Below are positions 21,291 to 33,787 of a stretch of 64,000 nucleotides of DNA, piece by piece; the stretch's first letter is position 1, and each line of letters starts with the position of its first letter. Location of the stretch: the NCBI GenBank assembly GCA_028583605.1, contig CM053331.1:8655849-8719848 (forward strand), given 5' to 3'. The notes under the pieces were generated by a model, which was not told the origin of the DNA, did no database searches, and saw only the letters and a program-made list of their open reading frames with translations. The stretch is from Dastarcus helophoroides. Taxonomy: Eukaryota > Arthropoda > Insecta > Coleoptera > Bothrideridae. The position numbers and the translations under genes were made by a program.

Positions 21291-23308
21291 AAATTGAAAT
21301 TGAAAGAATCCAATTTTTCAGAATAATAGAAATTTTTAAAAAGAATCCAATTTTTAAATTTTTTAGATAAAAATCCAGTTTACTATAAAACAGTCGAAAC
21401 TTCGAGAAAAAATCGAAATTTTTATAAAAAGATGAAAATTTTCACAAAAAATTGAAATTTTGAAAAAGGTTTAAATTCTAAAATGTCATAATGTCTTAAG
21501 AAAAAGGCCAAAATTTCATGACAAACGAATAGAATTTTTAGAAAAGTGAAAATTTTGAAAAAGTTCCAAAAAAATCGTAATTTTGAAAAAAAATTCAATT
21601 TCGAAAAATAATGAGAATTTTCGAAAAAAGTCGAATTTTTCAAATATTAATAACATTTACTACAAAAAAGTCGAAATTTCGAAAAAAATGTAAAAATTCT
21701 TGAAAAATGTCGAAATTTTCATGAAAAATTAAAATTTTGAAAAGAGTTTAATTTCTGGAAAAAACCATATCTAAAAAAATCGAAATTTAATGACAGAAGG
21801 TTACCATTTTCAAAAAAAAAGAAACATTTTAGGAAAAGTTCGAAAAATTTTAAAAATCGGAATTGTAAGGATCCAATTTTTTAAAAAAGTGAATGCTTTC
21901 AAAAAAACTCGAATTTTTAAAATTTTTATATAAAAAACCAATTTTCTACGTAAAAGTCGAAACTTCGAGACAAACTCGAAATTTTTGAAAAAAGTGCAGA
22001 TTTTCACAAAATATTGAAATTTTGAAAAAACTTAAATTCTGAAAATAGTCATAATATCCCAACAAAAAGCCGAAATTGGATGACAAAGGATTAACAGTTT
22101 TAGAAAAGAGGTATTTCTGGAAAAAGTTCGAAAACAATCAAAATTTTAAGATAAACCAATTTTTGAAAAAAGTCAAAATTTTCAAAACAAGTCAAATTTT
22201 TCATTTTTTTAAATAAAATACCATTTATTACATAAAAGTCGAAATTTCGAAATAGTAAAATTGAAATTTTGAAAGCATCCAACCATTCAAAAAACAGTTT
22301 TGAAAAACAGATAAACATTTTTAAAAAAAATCGAAATGTTTAAAAGGTTTTAACAAATAACGTTAAAATTTTCAAAATATTTAAAATTTTTAGTCCAAAT
22401 TTTGGAAAAGTCGAAATTTAAAAAGAGGAAAATTTTAAAATAAAAATTGAAATGTTAAAACAAAATTTTGACACTTAAACAGTACAAGGTCGAAATTAAA
22501 AAAAAAAACTGATTAATCTAACACATTAAAGAAAAAAGTTAACTGTGACAATAGTGTTTCACCTAGCGTTATTCAATAAAATATAAACCAGTCGATTAAC
22601 AAATACGTTTCGAGTTAAAGAGTAAAAAAAATATATAACACTCACCACTTTAAATACTGAAATTGTCATTTTATTCCTGAAAGTTCGTTCGAAAATCCAA
22701 AATTTCTAGAAAGTGCAGATTTCATGATTAAAGGGAAAACGTGAAGAGAAGAACAAAATTGTAAATTTAAAATTTAAGATTTTGAGAAAAAGTTAAGATT
22801 TTTAAAAATAAAATAAAAAATGTTCACATGTCTAGAAGAATCGGAAACTTTATAATAATGATAGAATTTCCAGTTGAGTCGTTGAGAATTTTTCTTAAAA
22901 AAATCAATCGAAGGAAAAAAAAATTTTAATTTACAAAATAAATGGTAATTTAAAAAAAATGAAAATTTTGAATACAATAATTCAAAATTTTGAATACTTT
23001 TGAATAAAATAATTCAAAATTTCTGATGAAGAGGTCAATTAGTAACTTTTACCTTTATTTTCCTTTATATGCAAATTTTTTAAAACTTTTTGAAGCAAAG
23101 AAACAAAGAGAAGGTTTCCTGTAGATTAAAAAATTGACGTGATAAAAAGGAAATGAGGAAATTTTTGGATTCAAAGGCTAAAACAAGTCACAGCTCTAAG
23201 ACAATGAAATTGCTGTTCCCCAGTTTTTTCAACAGACAAAATTTATTTGAAATGAATTGACCTTTATGTGGCGCTTCCTATTTAACAACAATTGTCATCA
23301 ATAGCTTA

Positions 23309-23451
23309 ATATCTCTCTGACGATGACAGTTTAGCTGTCGAAACGCATTAGAGCAAGGTTTGTTGGGTTTTTTAATCTTTCTTGGTTTCAGAAGACAAGT
23401 TCTGCATTTCAATTTTTGAAGATAACCAAGGACCAGTCCGTTCCACCAAAA
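23309..23451 (+). mobile_element. Palindromic hammerhead element, copy e (3' half)
   Basis: Right arm only, TATCTCTCTGACGA through TTGTTGGGTTTTTTAATC and CAGTCCGTTCCACCAAAA. Duplicate of copy d, but with an intact CUGACGA core. Confidence 0.85.
23311..23354 (+). ncRNA. Hammerhead-ribozyme-like motif (copy e)
   Basis: Stem I strand AUCUCU, core CUGACGA (23317-23323), extra U, stem II GACAG/CUGUC with loop UUUAG, GAAAC (23340-23344), a short stem III around GC, and AUU followed by AGAG closing stem I. Stem II differs from the other copies (GAUAG/CUAUC) at both partners of one pair, which keeps the pairing. Stem III has a C-A mismatch, so activity may be weak. Confidence 0.5.
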
Positions 23452-24322
23452 CTAATATTCTAATAAATAATAAGACTTGATAGTCTAAATCTACGTACAA
23501 AATTTTGGCACAACCGATACAAAGTTTATGGAGTTACTAATAATTTTTTTTCTTGACAACTTTGACAATCAATAACTCGAAAACTTGAAACTTTTTCTCA
23601 AACTTTTTTTTTCGTAAAACATATTTATTTATCCTACTGAATCTACTATCAAGAGTTGACGGTAAAATTTGCAAACATCCTGTTGTATGGTTTTATTTTG
23701 GAGATAACAAAAATCTCAAAATATTTTCGCATCAGTATTTACCTAGACGGAATTATGGGCCATTACCACTTCTTAGTACAATTTCTGAATTACGCCACTT
23801 CCTGTTGCCGGATAAATGTTTGCAGACACTTAGACAAGTCAAAAGTCAATTTAAGAGGGAAATTTTGTTATTGGCATTCGTCACACCATCATCGATGATT
23901 ATGAGCTTTTAGTGAATATTAATGATTATATGAAATAAGGAACAACGTTCGATAAATATTCAAAGCAGCATGTTAATATTGTGGTCAAACGACAACACGC
24001 ATTGTCTCGCCTGCGCCTACTTACGAGTTATTAAAAAGCAGTTGTTCCTAATTTGAATTCTGTGCGAGATTCTCATTGTTTCATTGAACGCTCTATTCCG
24101 CTGGTACACGAAATTACAAACGTAACTAAGTGGCTAAAACAAAGGCTTGTTGGAGATGTGAGATAAATATTACAAAACTTTGTCTCTGGAAACGTACGAT
24201 GATTCAACTTTGCATTGTCTATTCAATTGATTAGTTTGACAAATGTCGATCAAAAGTCACCGCTGAAACAAGCTTGCTGTCGGATAACATGTAGAAGAAT
24301 TTTGGGAAAATAGTATACATAT

Positions 24323-24667
24323 TGTAACAAAATGTAGTTATAAAATTTGTATTAGGGATTGTGTAATCTAAGGAACTCTCTGGAAACATTTGATAAGGGG
24401 AAGCGGCCGCGGAAATGCATCATACAGCAGATAAGCGCTCCAGAAGTTTCCGCAAGCGATAAACTTATCTGTAGGGAGATCTGTTCTAAGAAACCGGAGC
24501 GGTATAAATAAGCAGACGTCTTTTCCTCAGTTAGTCATTTAGTTGGTTGGATAGTCAGTTAGTCAGATAGTCTAATAGTTTAGTCAATCATAATCGTTAT
24601 GTTCCGAAATAAGTTTTTAAATAAAGTGTTACCAACTCACGAAGTTTTAATTTTCGAACCGATAACA
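24323..24667 (+). mobile_element. LTR-like unit, copy 2
   Basis: Duplicate of 20305-20649, with the same TGT...ACA ends, TATAAATA at 24503, TCAGT start at 24529 and AATAAA at 24620. Only a few substitutions separate the copies. The two do not bracket one retrotransposon, because the homology continues for kilobases on both sides of each. Confidence 0.55.
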
Positions 24668-25098
24668 CGCAACAATATTTAAGTTAATCGGAAAGATAGT
24701 CGCTTCAGCTAGAATTCATTACTAAAACATCGCACTACTCACAATCACTTGAACAAAAATTGAAACTATAGATAAGCATACTTATTAGTTTGCTTACAAA
24801 CATCAAATTAACGTTAGATTCTTGAGCTTGAGCATCATTGACGAACGAAAAGGAAGTAGTCTAATAAGCGCCAACAGCGCGGAAGTCAATTCGAATTTTA
24901 TTGGACTTTTTCATTTAACTCCTAATAATATTTGTGTTTTTAACATATACTACTAACAGCATTCGTACAAAAAAGTATACACCTTTTTTTGCTGAGAATC
25001 ATAAATAGGATCTACAAATTTTTTAAGAAACGATTTTGCAATAATATTCACTATTTGGAAAACATTTGCCTTCAGTAATCAACTTTTATAATGTCCTT

Positions 25099-25287
25099 AC
25101 TAATATATAAATGTAAAAGTGTGTTTGTCTGTCTGTTTGTCCGCTTCAGTGTTGCCAGATCCCTCGATTTTCTACTCTCGCTCATATGGCACGACACATT
25201 TTCTATGTAAATAAATACAAAGCTTGGCCATGAAGACACAACGATATCGTCATCTAAAGACGAGGGTTCATGTATATTCAAAATTGA
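25099..25287 (+). mobile_element. Helitron-like 5' head, copy 2
   Basis: Duplicate of 21109-21290. It is followed by 4.4 kb of satellite C and then, at 29700-29756, by a sequence resembling the 3' tail of the same kind of repeat. This suggests the array lies inside one element. Confidence 0.45.
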
Positions 25288-27765
25288 AATTGAAAGAATC
25301 CAATTTTTCAGAATAATAGAAATTTTTAAAAAGAATCCAATTTTTAAATTTTTTAGATAAAAATCCAGTTTACTATAAAACAGTCGAAACTTCGAGAAAA
25401 AATCGAAATTTTTATAAAAAGATGAAAATTTTCATAAAAAATTGAAATTTTGAAAAAGGTTTAAATTCTAAAATGTCATAATGTCTTAAGAAAAAGGCCA
25501 AAATTTGATAACAAACGAATAGAATTTTTATAAAAGTGAAAATTTTGAAAAAGTTCCAAAAAAAATTGTAATTTTGAACAAAAAATCAATTTTTAAAAAT
25601 AAAGAGAATTTTTAAAAAAAGTCTAATTTTTTAAATATTGATAACACTACAAAAAAAGTCAAAATTTCAAGAAAAATGTAAAAATTCCTGAAATTTTCAT
25701 GAAAAATTAAAATTTTGAGAAGAGTTTAATTTCCGGAAAAAATCATATCTAAAAAAACCGAAATTTGATGACAGAAGGTTACCATTTTCAAAAAAAAAAG
25801 AAACATTTTGAGGAAAAGTTCGAAAATTTTAAAAATCGGAATTGTAAGAAGATCCAATTTTTTAAAAAAGTGAATACTTTCAAAAAGACTCGAATTTTTA
25901 AAATTTTTATATAAAAAACCAATTTTCTACGTAAAAATCGAAACTTCGAGACAAACTCGAAATTTTTGAAAAAAGTGCAAATTTTCACAAAATATTGAAA
26001 TTTTGAAAAAATTTAAATTCTGAAAATAGTCATAATATCCCAACAAAAAGTCAAAATTTGATGATGAAAAGTTGACATTTTCGGAAAAGTGAAAATTCTG
26101 AAAAAAGTTCGAAAACCATCGAAATTTTGAGAAAAAACCAATTTTTGAAAAGTCAAAATTTTTAAAAATTTAATTTAATTTTTCAAATAAAAATACCATT
26201 TACTACATAAAAGTCGAAATTTCGAAAAAAATTAAAAATGTTTGAAAAATCATATCTTAAAAAGAGCCGAAATTTGTTAACAGAAGGTAATCATTTTCAA
26301 AAAAGTAAACATTTTAAAGAAAAATTCGAAAATTTTAATCCGAATCTTGAGAAAAATCCAACTTTTCAGAAAAGTTAAAATTTTGAAAAAAGTCGAAATT
26401 CTTCAATTTGTAAATAAAAAATCAATTTGCTACGTAACAGTCGAAACATCGAAAAAAGTAGAGATTTTTGAAAAAAATGCGAATTGTCACAAAAAATTTC
26501 AGATTTTGAAAAAAATTGAAATTCTGAAAAAAGTCACTAATATCTTAAGAAAAGAACTGAAATTTAATGACAAAAGGTTAACCTTCTCAGAAAAGTGAAA
26601 CTTCTGAAAAAAGTTCGAAATCAAACGAAATTTTAAGAAAAATCCAATTCTTGAGAAAAGTCAAAATTTTCAAAAAAAACTCGAATTTTTTAATTTTTCA
26701 AATAAAAATACCATTTACTACTTAAAAGTCAAAATTTCGAAAAGAATTTAAAATTTTTGAAAAATAGTCGAATCTTTTAGATAAAATTAAAATTTTGAAG
26801 AATGATTAAATTATGGAAAAATCATATTTAAAAAAAAGCCTAAATTTGATGACAAAAGGTTAACATTTTAAAAAAAATTAAACAATCTAAAAAAAGTTCG
26901 AAAAAACGGTGACCACTTTTAAGAGAGGTCAATTTTTTTAAATTTTTTAAATAAAAAACCCATTTGCCACATAAATGGTGAATGGCGAAATATTCAAAAA
27001 ATGTCAAAAAAATTTTGAACAAAGTTTAAATTCTGAAAAAGTCATTATGTCTTAAGAAAAACGCCGAAATTTGATGACAAACGATTAGGATATTTAGAAA
27101 AGTGAAAACTCTGAAAAAAGTTCGAAAAATATCAAAATTTTGAAAAAAATCCTATTTTTGAAAAGTGAGAATTTAAAAAAAAAGTCGAATTTTTCAAATA
27201 AAAATACCATTTACTTCACAAAAGTGTACTGAAAAAAAGTAAAAAAATCTTGAAAAATGTCGAAATTTTCAGAAAAAAATAAAATTTTGAGAAGGTATAA
27301 CTTCTTGAAAAAATCATATCTTGAAAAAAGCTGAAATTTTCAAAAAGGGTAAACATTCTAAGAAAAGTTCGAAAATTTTAAAAATCGAAATTGTGAGAAA
27401 AAATCCAATTTGTCGAAAAGATGAAAATTTGCAAGAAAAAGTCGAATTTTTAAAATTTTTAAATAAAAAAATAGTTTGCTAGGTAAAAGTCAAAAATTCT
27501 AGAAAAAATCGAAATTTTTGAAAAAAGGGGCAAATTTTCAGAAAAAAAACTGAAATTTTGAAAAAAAATTTTAATTATGAAGAAAATTATAATATCTTAA
27601 GAAAAAAGTCGAAATTGGATGACAAAGGATTAACAGTTTTAGAAAAGAGATATTTCTGGAAAAAGTTCGAAAACAATCGAAATTTTGAAATAAACCAATT
27701 TTTGAAACAAGTCAAAATTTTTAAAAAAAGTCAAATTTTTCATTTTTTTAAATAAAATACCATTT

Positions 27766-27974
27766 TTGTTTTTTTCAATTTATTTAACATTTCTTCGGCC
27801 CAGTTTCGAAATATTTAAATTTTTTATGGTTTGTTGACAATTTTCTAAACAGTTTTTGAAATGGTTTGTCAACAAACCATAAAAATTTAAATATTTCGAA
27901 ACTGGGCCGAAGAAATGTTAAATAAATTGAAAAAAACATAATATTTCCGGTCAATAAGGGTCTACCATGAAGAA
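27766..27974 (+). mobile_element. Short foldback element with near-perfect hairpin and 12-bp target duplication
   Basis: Arms 27768-27840 and 27866-27937 are complementary except for one indel, with a 25-base loop. The arms contain CATTTCTTCGGCCCAGTTTC and TGGTTTGTTGACAA. A non-palindromic tail (CCGGTCAATAAGGGTCTACC) follows the right arm and ends in AAGAAAAA. Direct repeats AAAATACCATTT lie at 27754-27765 and 27975-27986. The uninterrupted target is present at 22201-22235 in the homologous satellite unit, which confirms the ends. It shares arm sequence with the larger element at 39122-40731. Confidence 0.9.
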
Positions 27975-28477
27975 AAAATACCATTTATTACATATTCGAA
28001 AAATATTTAAAATTTTTGAAAAATAGTCGAAATTTTCGGAAAAATGAAAATTTTGAAAAAAGTTTAACTTCTGGAAAAAATCATATCATTAAAAAAGCCG
28101 CAATTTCATGACAAAAGGTTAATATTTTCAAAAAAATAAACGTTCTAAAAAAAACTTCGAAAATTTTAAATATTGAAATCCAACTTTTCAAAATAGTGAG
28201 AATTTTCATAAAAAAAAGTTAAATTTATAAAATTTTTAAATAAAAAACCCATTTGCTACATAAAAGTCGAAACTTTTCAAAAAAAAAGTCAAAATTTTCA
28301 AAAAATGTCAAAACTTCCAGAAATAATAAAAAATTTGAACAAAATTGAAAATTAAAAAAGGGTGCTTCCAATAAAGCAATATTTTAACAGAGTCATGCTC
28401 AGAAAAAAACAAAATTCAAAAATCAAATCAAAATTTTGAGAAGTCAAAATTTTGTATCAAATTTTTCAAAAAATTTA

Positions 28478-29500
28478 AAATTTGGGAAATGTGAAAATTA
28501 AAATAAATGAAAAATAGGAAATTCGAAATTTTCAGAATATAAAGTCGAAATATTTTAAAAAGTCGAGATTTTCAATAAAAGTCGAAGTCAGATTTAAAAA
28601 AAATCGTTACTTTCAGAAAGTCGAAACGAGGAAAAGCTGAAGTTTGAAGTTTGCCAAAAAGTTGAAATTTCGAGTCAAAATCTTTAAAAACGTTGCTAAA
28701 ATATTCAATAACAAGATGGGTATTTTGAAAAAAGGTCAAAATTTTCAAAAATATGGTCAAAAATGTGATTAAAATTCAAAATCTTCCAAAAAAGCTCCGA
28801 AATAAAGTCAAAACCTTAAAAATTCAAACTATTGAAAAGCAAATTTTTAAAAAAAGAAATTTTTTAACAAAATTAAATTATCATAAAAAGTTTTTAAAAT
28901 AAAAAATTAAAATATACCAAAAAATCATTATTTTAAAGTAAGAATTTTCAAAAAATTTAAAATTTGGGAAAAGTGGAAATTAAAAGAAATGGAAAATTGG
29001 AAATTCGAAATTTTCAAAATATAAAGTCGAAATATTTAAAAATGTCGAGATTTTTAATAAAAGTCGAAGTCAGATTTAAGAAAAAAATCGTTACTTTCAG
29101 AAAGTCGAAACGAGGAAAAGCTGAAACTTTGGAAAAAAAGTCCAATTTAGAATGGAAATGTTTTATAAAAATCGAATTTAAAAACGGTCAAGTTTGCCAA
29201 AAAGTTGAAATTTCCAGTCAAAATCTTTAAAAACGTTGCTAAAATATTCAATAACAAGATGGGTATTTTGAAAAAAAGGTCAAAATTTTCAAAAATATGG
29301 TCAAAAATGTGATTAAAATTCAAAATCTTTCAAAAAAGCTCCGAAATAAAGTCAAAACGTTAAAAATTCAAACTATTGAAAAGCAAATTTTTAAAAAAAG
29401 AAATTTTTTAACAAAATTAAATTATCATAAAAGTTTTTAAAATAAAAAATCAAAATATACCAAAAAATCATTATTTTAAAGTAAGAATTTTCAAAAAAAG
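28478..29500 (+). repeat. ~482-bp tandem duplication in satellite C
   Basis: AAAATTTGGGAA starts at 28478 and again at 28959. Both units then share GTCGAAGTCAGATTTAA, GAAAGTCGAAACGAGGAAAA and AACAAGATGGGTATTTTGAA. The second unit has an extra ~70 bp (29126-29198) containing TTTAGAATGGAAATG. Confidence 0.85.
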
Positions 29501-29699
29501 GAAAAATTTCGAAATAAGTCGAAATTTTCCAAATTAGGTCAAAATTTTGAAAAAACTTGAAATTTTGGGAGTCGAGTCAGAAAATGTCGACATTCTAAAA
29601 AAAGTTGATATTTTAAAATGTCGAAATTTTCAAAATACATAATTCTACATTCCCAGTAAAAATCGAATTCTTCAAAAAATTTCGGAATTTCCAAAAAGG

Positions 29700-29756
29700 T
29701 GACCCAAGATTTCTTGCTCTTCTTTCACGCTGACGAAGGCTCGGGTTTCAGCTAGT
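29700..29756 (+). mobile_element. Helitron-like 3' tail
   Basis: CTTTCACGCTGACGAAGGCT CGGGTTTCAGCTAGT resembles the tail of the repeat whose head is at 21109 and 25099, including a terminal CTAG and a 5-bp GCTGA/TCAGC stem just before it. It lies exactly where satellite C stops. Confidence 0.45.
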
Positions 29757-30850
29757 TTATTTAGTAATAACATTGTTAGCACAGTTTAATTCGACTAAAG
29801 AAATACATGACAAAATATTCTACGCTTTAGTGAAAATTTCATCAAAATCGGTTTGGCCGTTTCCAAAGGACAAACAAACAGATAAACAGTTCTAAATAAA
29901 AATGTATAAGTTTTTAAAAGATAAAAACTGTATGACTTTAAAAAAAGGTAATTGTTTGGAAATCAATTAATTTTTTAATAGAGATAGAGGCAACTATTTT
30001 TTTCTGAAATCGCTCGAGAATGCCTCCTTTCTCGGCGAATTTAAGCCCCAAAATAGGTTATTTCAGTATTTTAATCCGTTGCTAAGGAATCTTTAAAAAA
30101 GAGTCCATGAAAGTTTTCTCCGACCTAGGAGGCCGAAAAAGTAGGTAACTTTTCCGTACCGAATAAAAAGAAACCAATAATGATTGTCAAGGAAACGATT
30201 TCATAGAAAATTAACAATGAAAAATGTTATGAATTTATAAAAATCCCTTAAATAATATTGCTTGCGATTGCAGAAAAAAATAGTTTGTCAAAGCACATTC
30301 CCGGACTTTGTTAGCTTCTGTGTCTCGGCCACAATTAACATCATTGTTTGGAAATGTTTTGCTTTTACTATTAAATACGCAATATTTACGAAAAATGCGG
30401 AAGCTGCTCTGAAAAAGTAAAATTTCTGTTGCAGAGATTTTTCAATTAATTTCTTATGTAGAAAGGTTTCCCATCTTTCTTGACTTAATAGTGAGATTTT
30501 AGACCTTGGCGAATTAAGCCGGAAGCGAAGGTTTAATAAATAAATTATTTACCTGCGAAAAGAACGTATTTTACATGTATAATGGCACCTTCATTAAGAA
30601 ATAATCAAGATTTTAATTCATTCACATGGAGTATTTTACATTACTTAATTATTTCAGAAAGAAAGATTGGGAGATGCAATGACATCAGTATCCGTTCAAA
30701 ACAAGCACGTTGTTCACAATTTTTTTTTGCACAATACGTATACACGTACTTTCATATTTGTCCCTCTAGGACAGTACTTCCCATCAGTGAGGCGTGCCTT
30801 TATAGAGGACAGTAAACGGATCATAAGGGGAACCCAATTTATTCGGACAC
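29757..30850. other. Non-satellite segment, no gene recognised
   Basis: Begins with AAAATCGGTTTGGCCGTTTCC and AACAAACAGATAAACAG, words common in arthropod interspersed repeats. Open frames of 77 and 72 codons at 30582-30885 overlap in two frames and show no domain. Confidence 0.4.
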
Positions 30851-33787
30851 ATTTAAACTTTTTTTTTGAAAATGTGACTTTTTGAGGGGTCGGATTTTTC
30901 CAAAATTTCGATTATTTTCTTTAATTTTGCTTTTATGAAAATTTCTGTTTTTTAAACTTAATTTTTACCTATTTCGAAATGGCGACTTTTTTCAACATTC
31001 TCTTACTTTTTCAAAATGTTTACCTTATTAAATAAATGTTTGCTTCTGTTAACAATTTGAGTTTCTTTTTTTAATTTGACTTCGAGAATAGCAACATTTT
31101 ATAAAAATTTCGGTTTTTAATTCTTAATTTTTTTTGTAAATGTCTAATTGAAATTTTTTACGATTTTACTTCAAAATTAGCATTTATTTTTCAAATTTTT
31201 GAAGTTTTTTTAATATTCAACTTTTTCCCAAAATTTCGATGTTTCTCAATATTTTTAATTTGTTAAAGTATAGTCTTTTTTAAAAGGTGTCAATCCTTTT
31301 AACAATGTCTACATTTTTTGAAACTTTCGAAATATCACAAATTCAGCTTTTTTTTAAAGAATTCAATTTTTTCTAAAATTTCGATTGGCTTTATTGACAA
31401 TTTCGACAGTTTTTTTTATATTGCGCTATTTTTTAAATGCTCGACTTTTTAAAAATATCAATTTTTTTAAAAAAATTGACTTTTCCTCCTTTAAATTTCA
31501 GCATTTGGTCGAAATTTTGAATTTTTTTGAAAATAAAGACGTTTCAAAGTTTCAGTTTTTTTAATTAATAGTTTTAAAAAATGTTGACTTTTGCAAATTT
31601 CGATTTTTCAAAGCTAGAAATTTCTTGAAAATGTGGTGCTTTTTGAAATTTTCGATTATTTTTTAAAATTTCGACCTTTTTGAATATTATATTTTCAAAA
31701 AATAAATATTTATTCAAAATTCGACATTTTTCAAAATTTTGACTTTAAAATTTCGACTTTTTTTCCCATTTCTGCCACTTTCTCCAAAATTTAACTTTTT
31801 TTAAAAAATTTAGGCTTTTAAAAATTTCAAACTTTTTTCAAAATTTATCTTTTTTCCAAATTTTGACCTTTTCGAAAATTTGAAACTTTTTTCAAAATTT
31901 TCCAAATATACTTTAAAACTTTGATTTTCTTTTAATCTCATTTTTTTTTCATAATTACCCCCATTTGTTTCATTTTAAACTTTTCTGAAAAATCTTAATT
32001 TTTCGAAATTTCCATTTTTTGAGTTTTGAAACATTTTACAATATTTTGACCTTTTTAAATTATGGGAATTTCTTGCAAAATTCGTAATTCTTTTTAAATT
32101 TCGGTTTTTTTTTGTAAATTTTACTTTAAAATTCTTACCTTTATTGAAATTTTCGCATACTTTCGAAAAATTTTGATATTTTTGAAAATTTTAACTATTT
32201 ATAAAAACCGATATTATCCAAAATTGCGACTTTGTTCGTATTTATTGAAAATTGAAACTATTTTGAACATTATCACTTTTTCTTTCAACTTTTCTGAAAA
32301 TTTTGAATTTTTTTAATATCTCGACTTATTTTTCAAATTTTCGAATAGTTGCTGTTACTTCGGTTGTTTTTCTTTAGGCATGGTTCAGAATTTTGACTGG
32401 ACTGCTTTGTGAATATCTAAACTCCAAAATAAAAAAACTAGTCGAATTCTTGACTTCAAACTCAAAACTTTTACGTTGCATGCAAATTTTGAGTTTTTAG
32501 ACAACATTTTTGAAACAGTCCCGAAACTTTTCGGGAAATCGACAGTGATCTCAAAATATCAGATATAATTTGCAAATCTCATTTTGGATTGAAAATATGG
32601 GGAACTCAGTCGCAAGATTGACTTTAAACTCTGAATTTCTAATTTTTCTTCTAATTTTTCTCTCTGAAGTATCGAGTTTTCAGTTGAAATTTTGAGTTCA
32701 ATCTTGACAGAAATTTTTCCTTTGCTCTAATAATTTCAACTTTCTTCTCGTTTACCTTGTTAATAAAATCGAAAGCTAAATTCTAAATCCAAAGTTACTT
32801 CGTTTTTCTCAAAATTTTGTGAATGTGACACTCAATATTTTGACTTCAGTCTCAATTTTTTCTTGAAAGTTGATTTTATTCTAAAAATGTTGATTTTATT
32901 AATTTAAAAATTTCGACTTTAATCTCGACATGTACTTGAAATTTCAGAAAACGCATTATTTTATGAATTTTAAGTTTTTTCTCCAAATTTACACTTTCGA
33001 CACATCTCTGAAAATGTCCTAGTTTAAATTTTACTTCCTCCAAAAGTATGTAAACAATCAAAACTTGTACTATTTACTTTTCCTCAAAATTTCGATGTTC
33101 TAGAAGCAGATTTTATCTCGATATTTCCGGGAAAAAACTATAAATTTATGATCCCTTGAAATTTCGAGTTTAAATTAGAAATTGTATAAGCAACAAGAAA
33201 ATAAATTAACTTTAAACACGGACTTTGAAAGTAAAATCAGCACTTGGGACAAAACCTTAATGAAACTTATATTTTAACACAAAATGTTGAGACAGGAACC
33301 AAACTGTTCCAAAGAAGCAAGCAGAAGTTTCGGTTATAACGTCAAAATGAAACAAAGATGTTATAAAAGGTAAAGTTTCCGAAGAAAAAACTACAAAATT
33401 GTGAAATAAGAATTTCTCGAAATTTTAAGCTTAAAGTCCATAGAAATAATGTTAAACCTAAAAATTTTAAAAGAATTTAAGTTTCCTAACTAACTCGAAA
33501 CTTAGAAACCAGGTATCAAATTTTAATTCAAAATTTCGATAAAAAATATAACCTGTTGTGTTTAAATTCGAAATTTTGATAATAAAATTTGGAATTTCAA
33601 GATTAGAGTCAAAATTTTGGGAGTGGGGAGTGTAGTCATATTCTTGGTTAAAATTGTGGGAGTTTTGACTCGGTCATAATCAGTGTAGAAATTTTAGAGA
33701 AAAAGCCTGAGCACAAAGCTTTCCTGAAATATCGACAATTTAAAGTTAAAATTGAAATTACGAGAAGATGGATATTTCCGTTTTTAA
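30851..33787 (-). repeat. Satellite C, minus-strand orientation, increasingly diverged to the right
   Basis: Plus strand reads TTTTTCAAAATTTCGACTTT-type sequence from 30851 to about 32350. To about 33790 the motif survives only as scattered AAATTTCGA and TTTTCTC words, with no clear period. Confidence 0.7.

Larger units (their letters stand above)
18246..22253 (+). repeat. ~4.0-kb tandem duplication, unit 1
   Basis: AGTAAAATTGAAATTTTGAA at 18246 recurs at 22254. From there the two units align almost base for base for about 3.8 kb, up to about 22069 against 26050. Unit 1 holds satellite C, an AT-rich spacer, palindromic element copy d, a 1.65-kb unique block with an LTR-like unit, a Helitron-like head and more satellite C. 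Differences are scattered substitutions, a 9-bp indel (~19726) and a ~40-bp indel (~20850). The last ~180 bp of the unit match a different satellite variant also seen at 27.6 kb. Confidence 0.9.
22254..26050 (+). repeat. ~4.0-kb tandem duplication, unit 2
   Basis: Direct copy of 18246-22069, offset about 4008 bp at the start and about 3980 bp at the end. It carries copy e of the palindromic element and the second LTR-like unit. The satellite continues without a break beyond 26050 but no longer matches unit 1 position for position. Confidence 0.9.
25288..29699 (+). repeat. Satellite C array with ~510-bp higher-order period
   Basis: GAAAAAAGTCGAAATTTT-type units. Longer markers recur regularly: CATAATATCnnAAnAAAAA at ~25472, 26030, 26538, 27047 and 27587, and AATCATATCTnAAAAA at ~25745, 26248, 26820, 27310 and 28078. 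Steps are ~490-570 bp; the largest step (768) includes a 209-bp insertion plus one duplicated base set. A ~20-bp motif therefore sits in units of about half a kilobase. Confidence 0.8.

Noticed and set aside
20305..24667. Two LTR-like units as the ends of one 4.3-kb LTR retrotransposon
   Set aside because: Homology extends for kilobases beyond each unit on both sides and no gag-pol lies between them; a tandem duplication explains it better.
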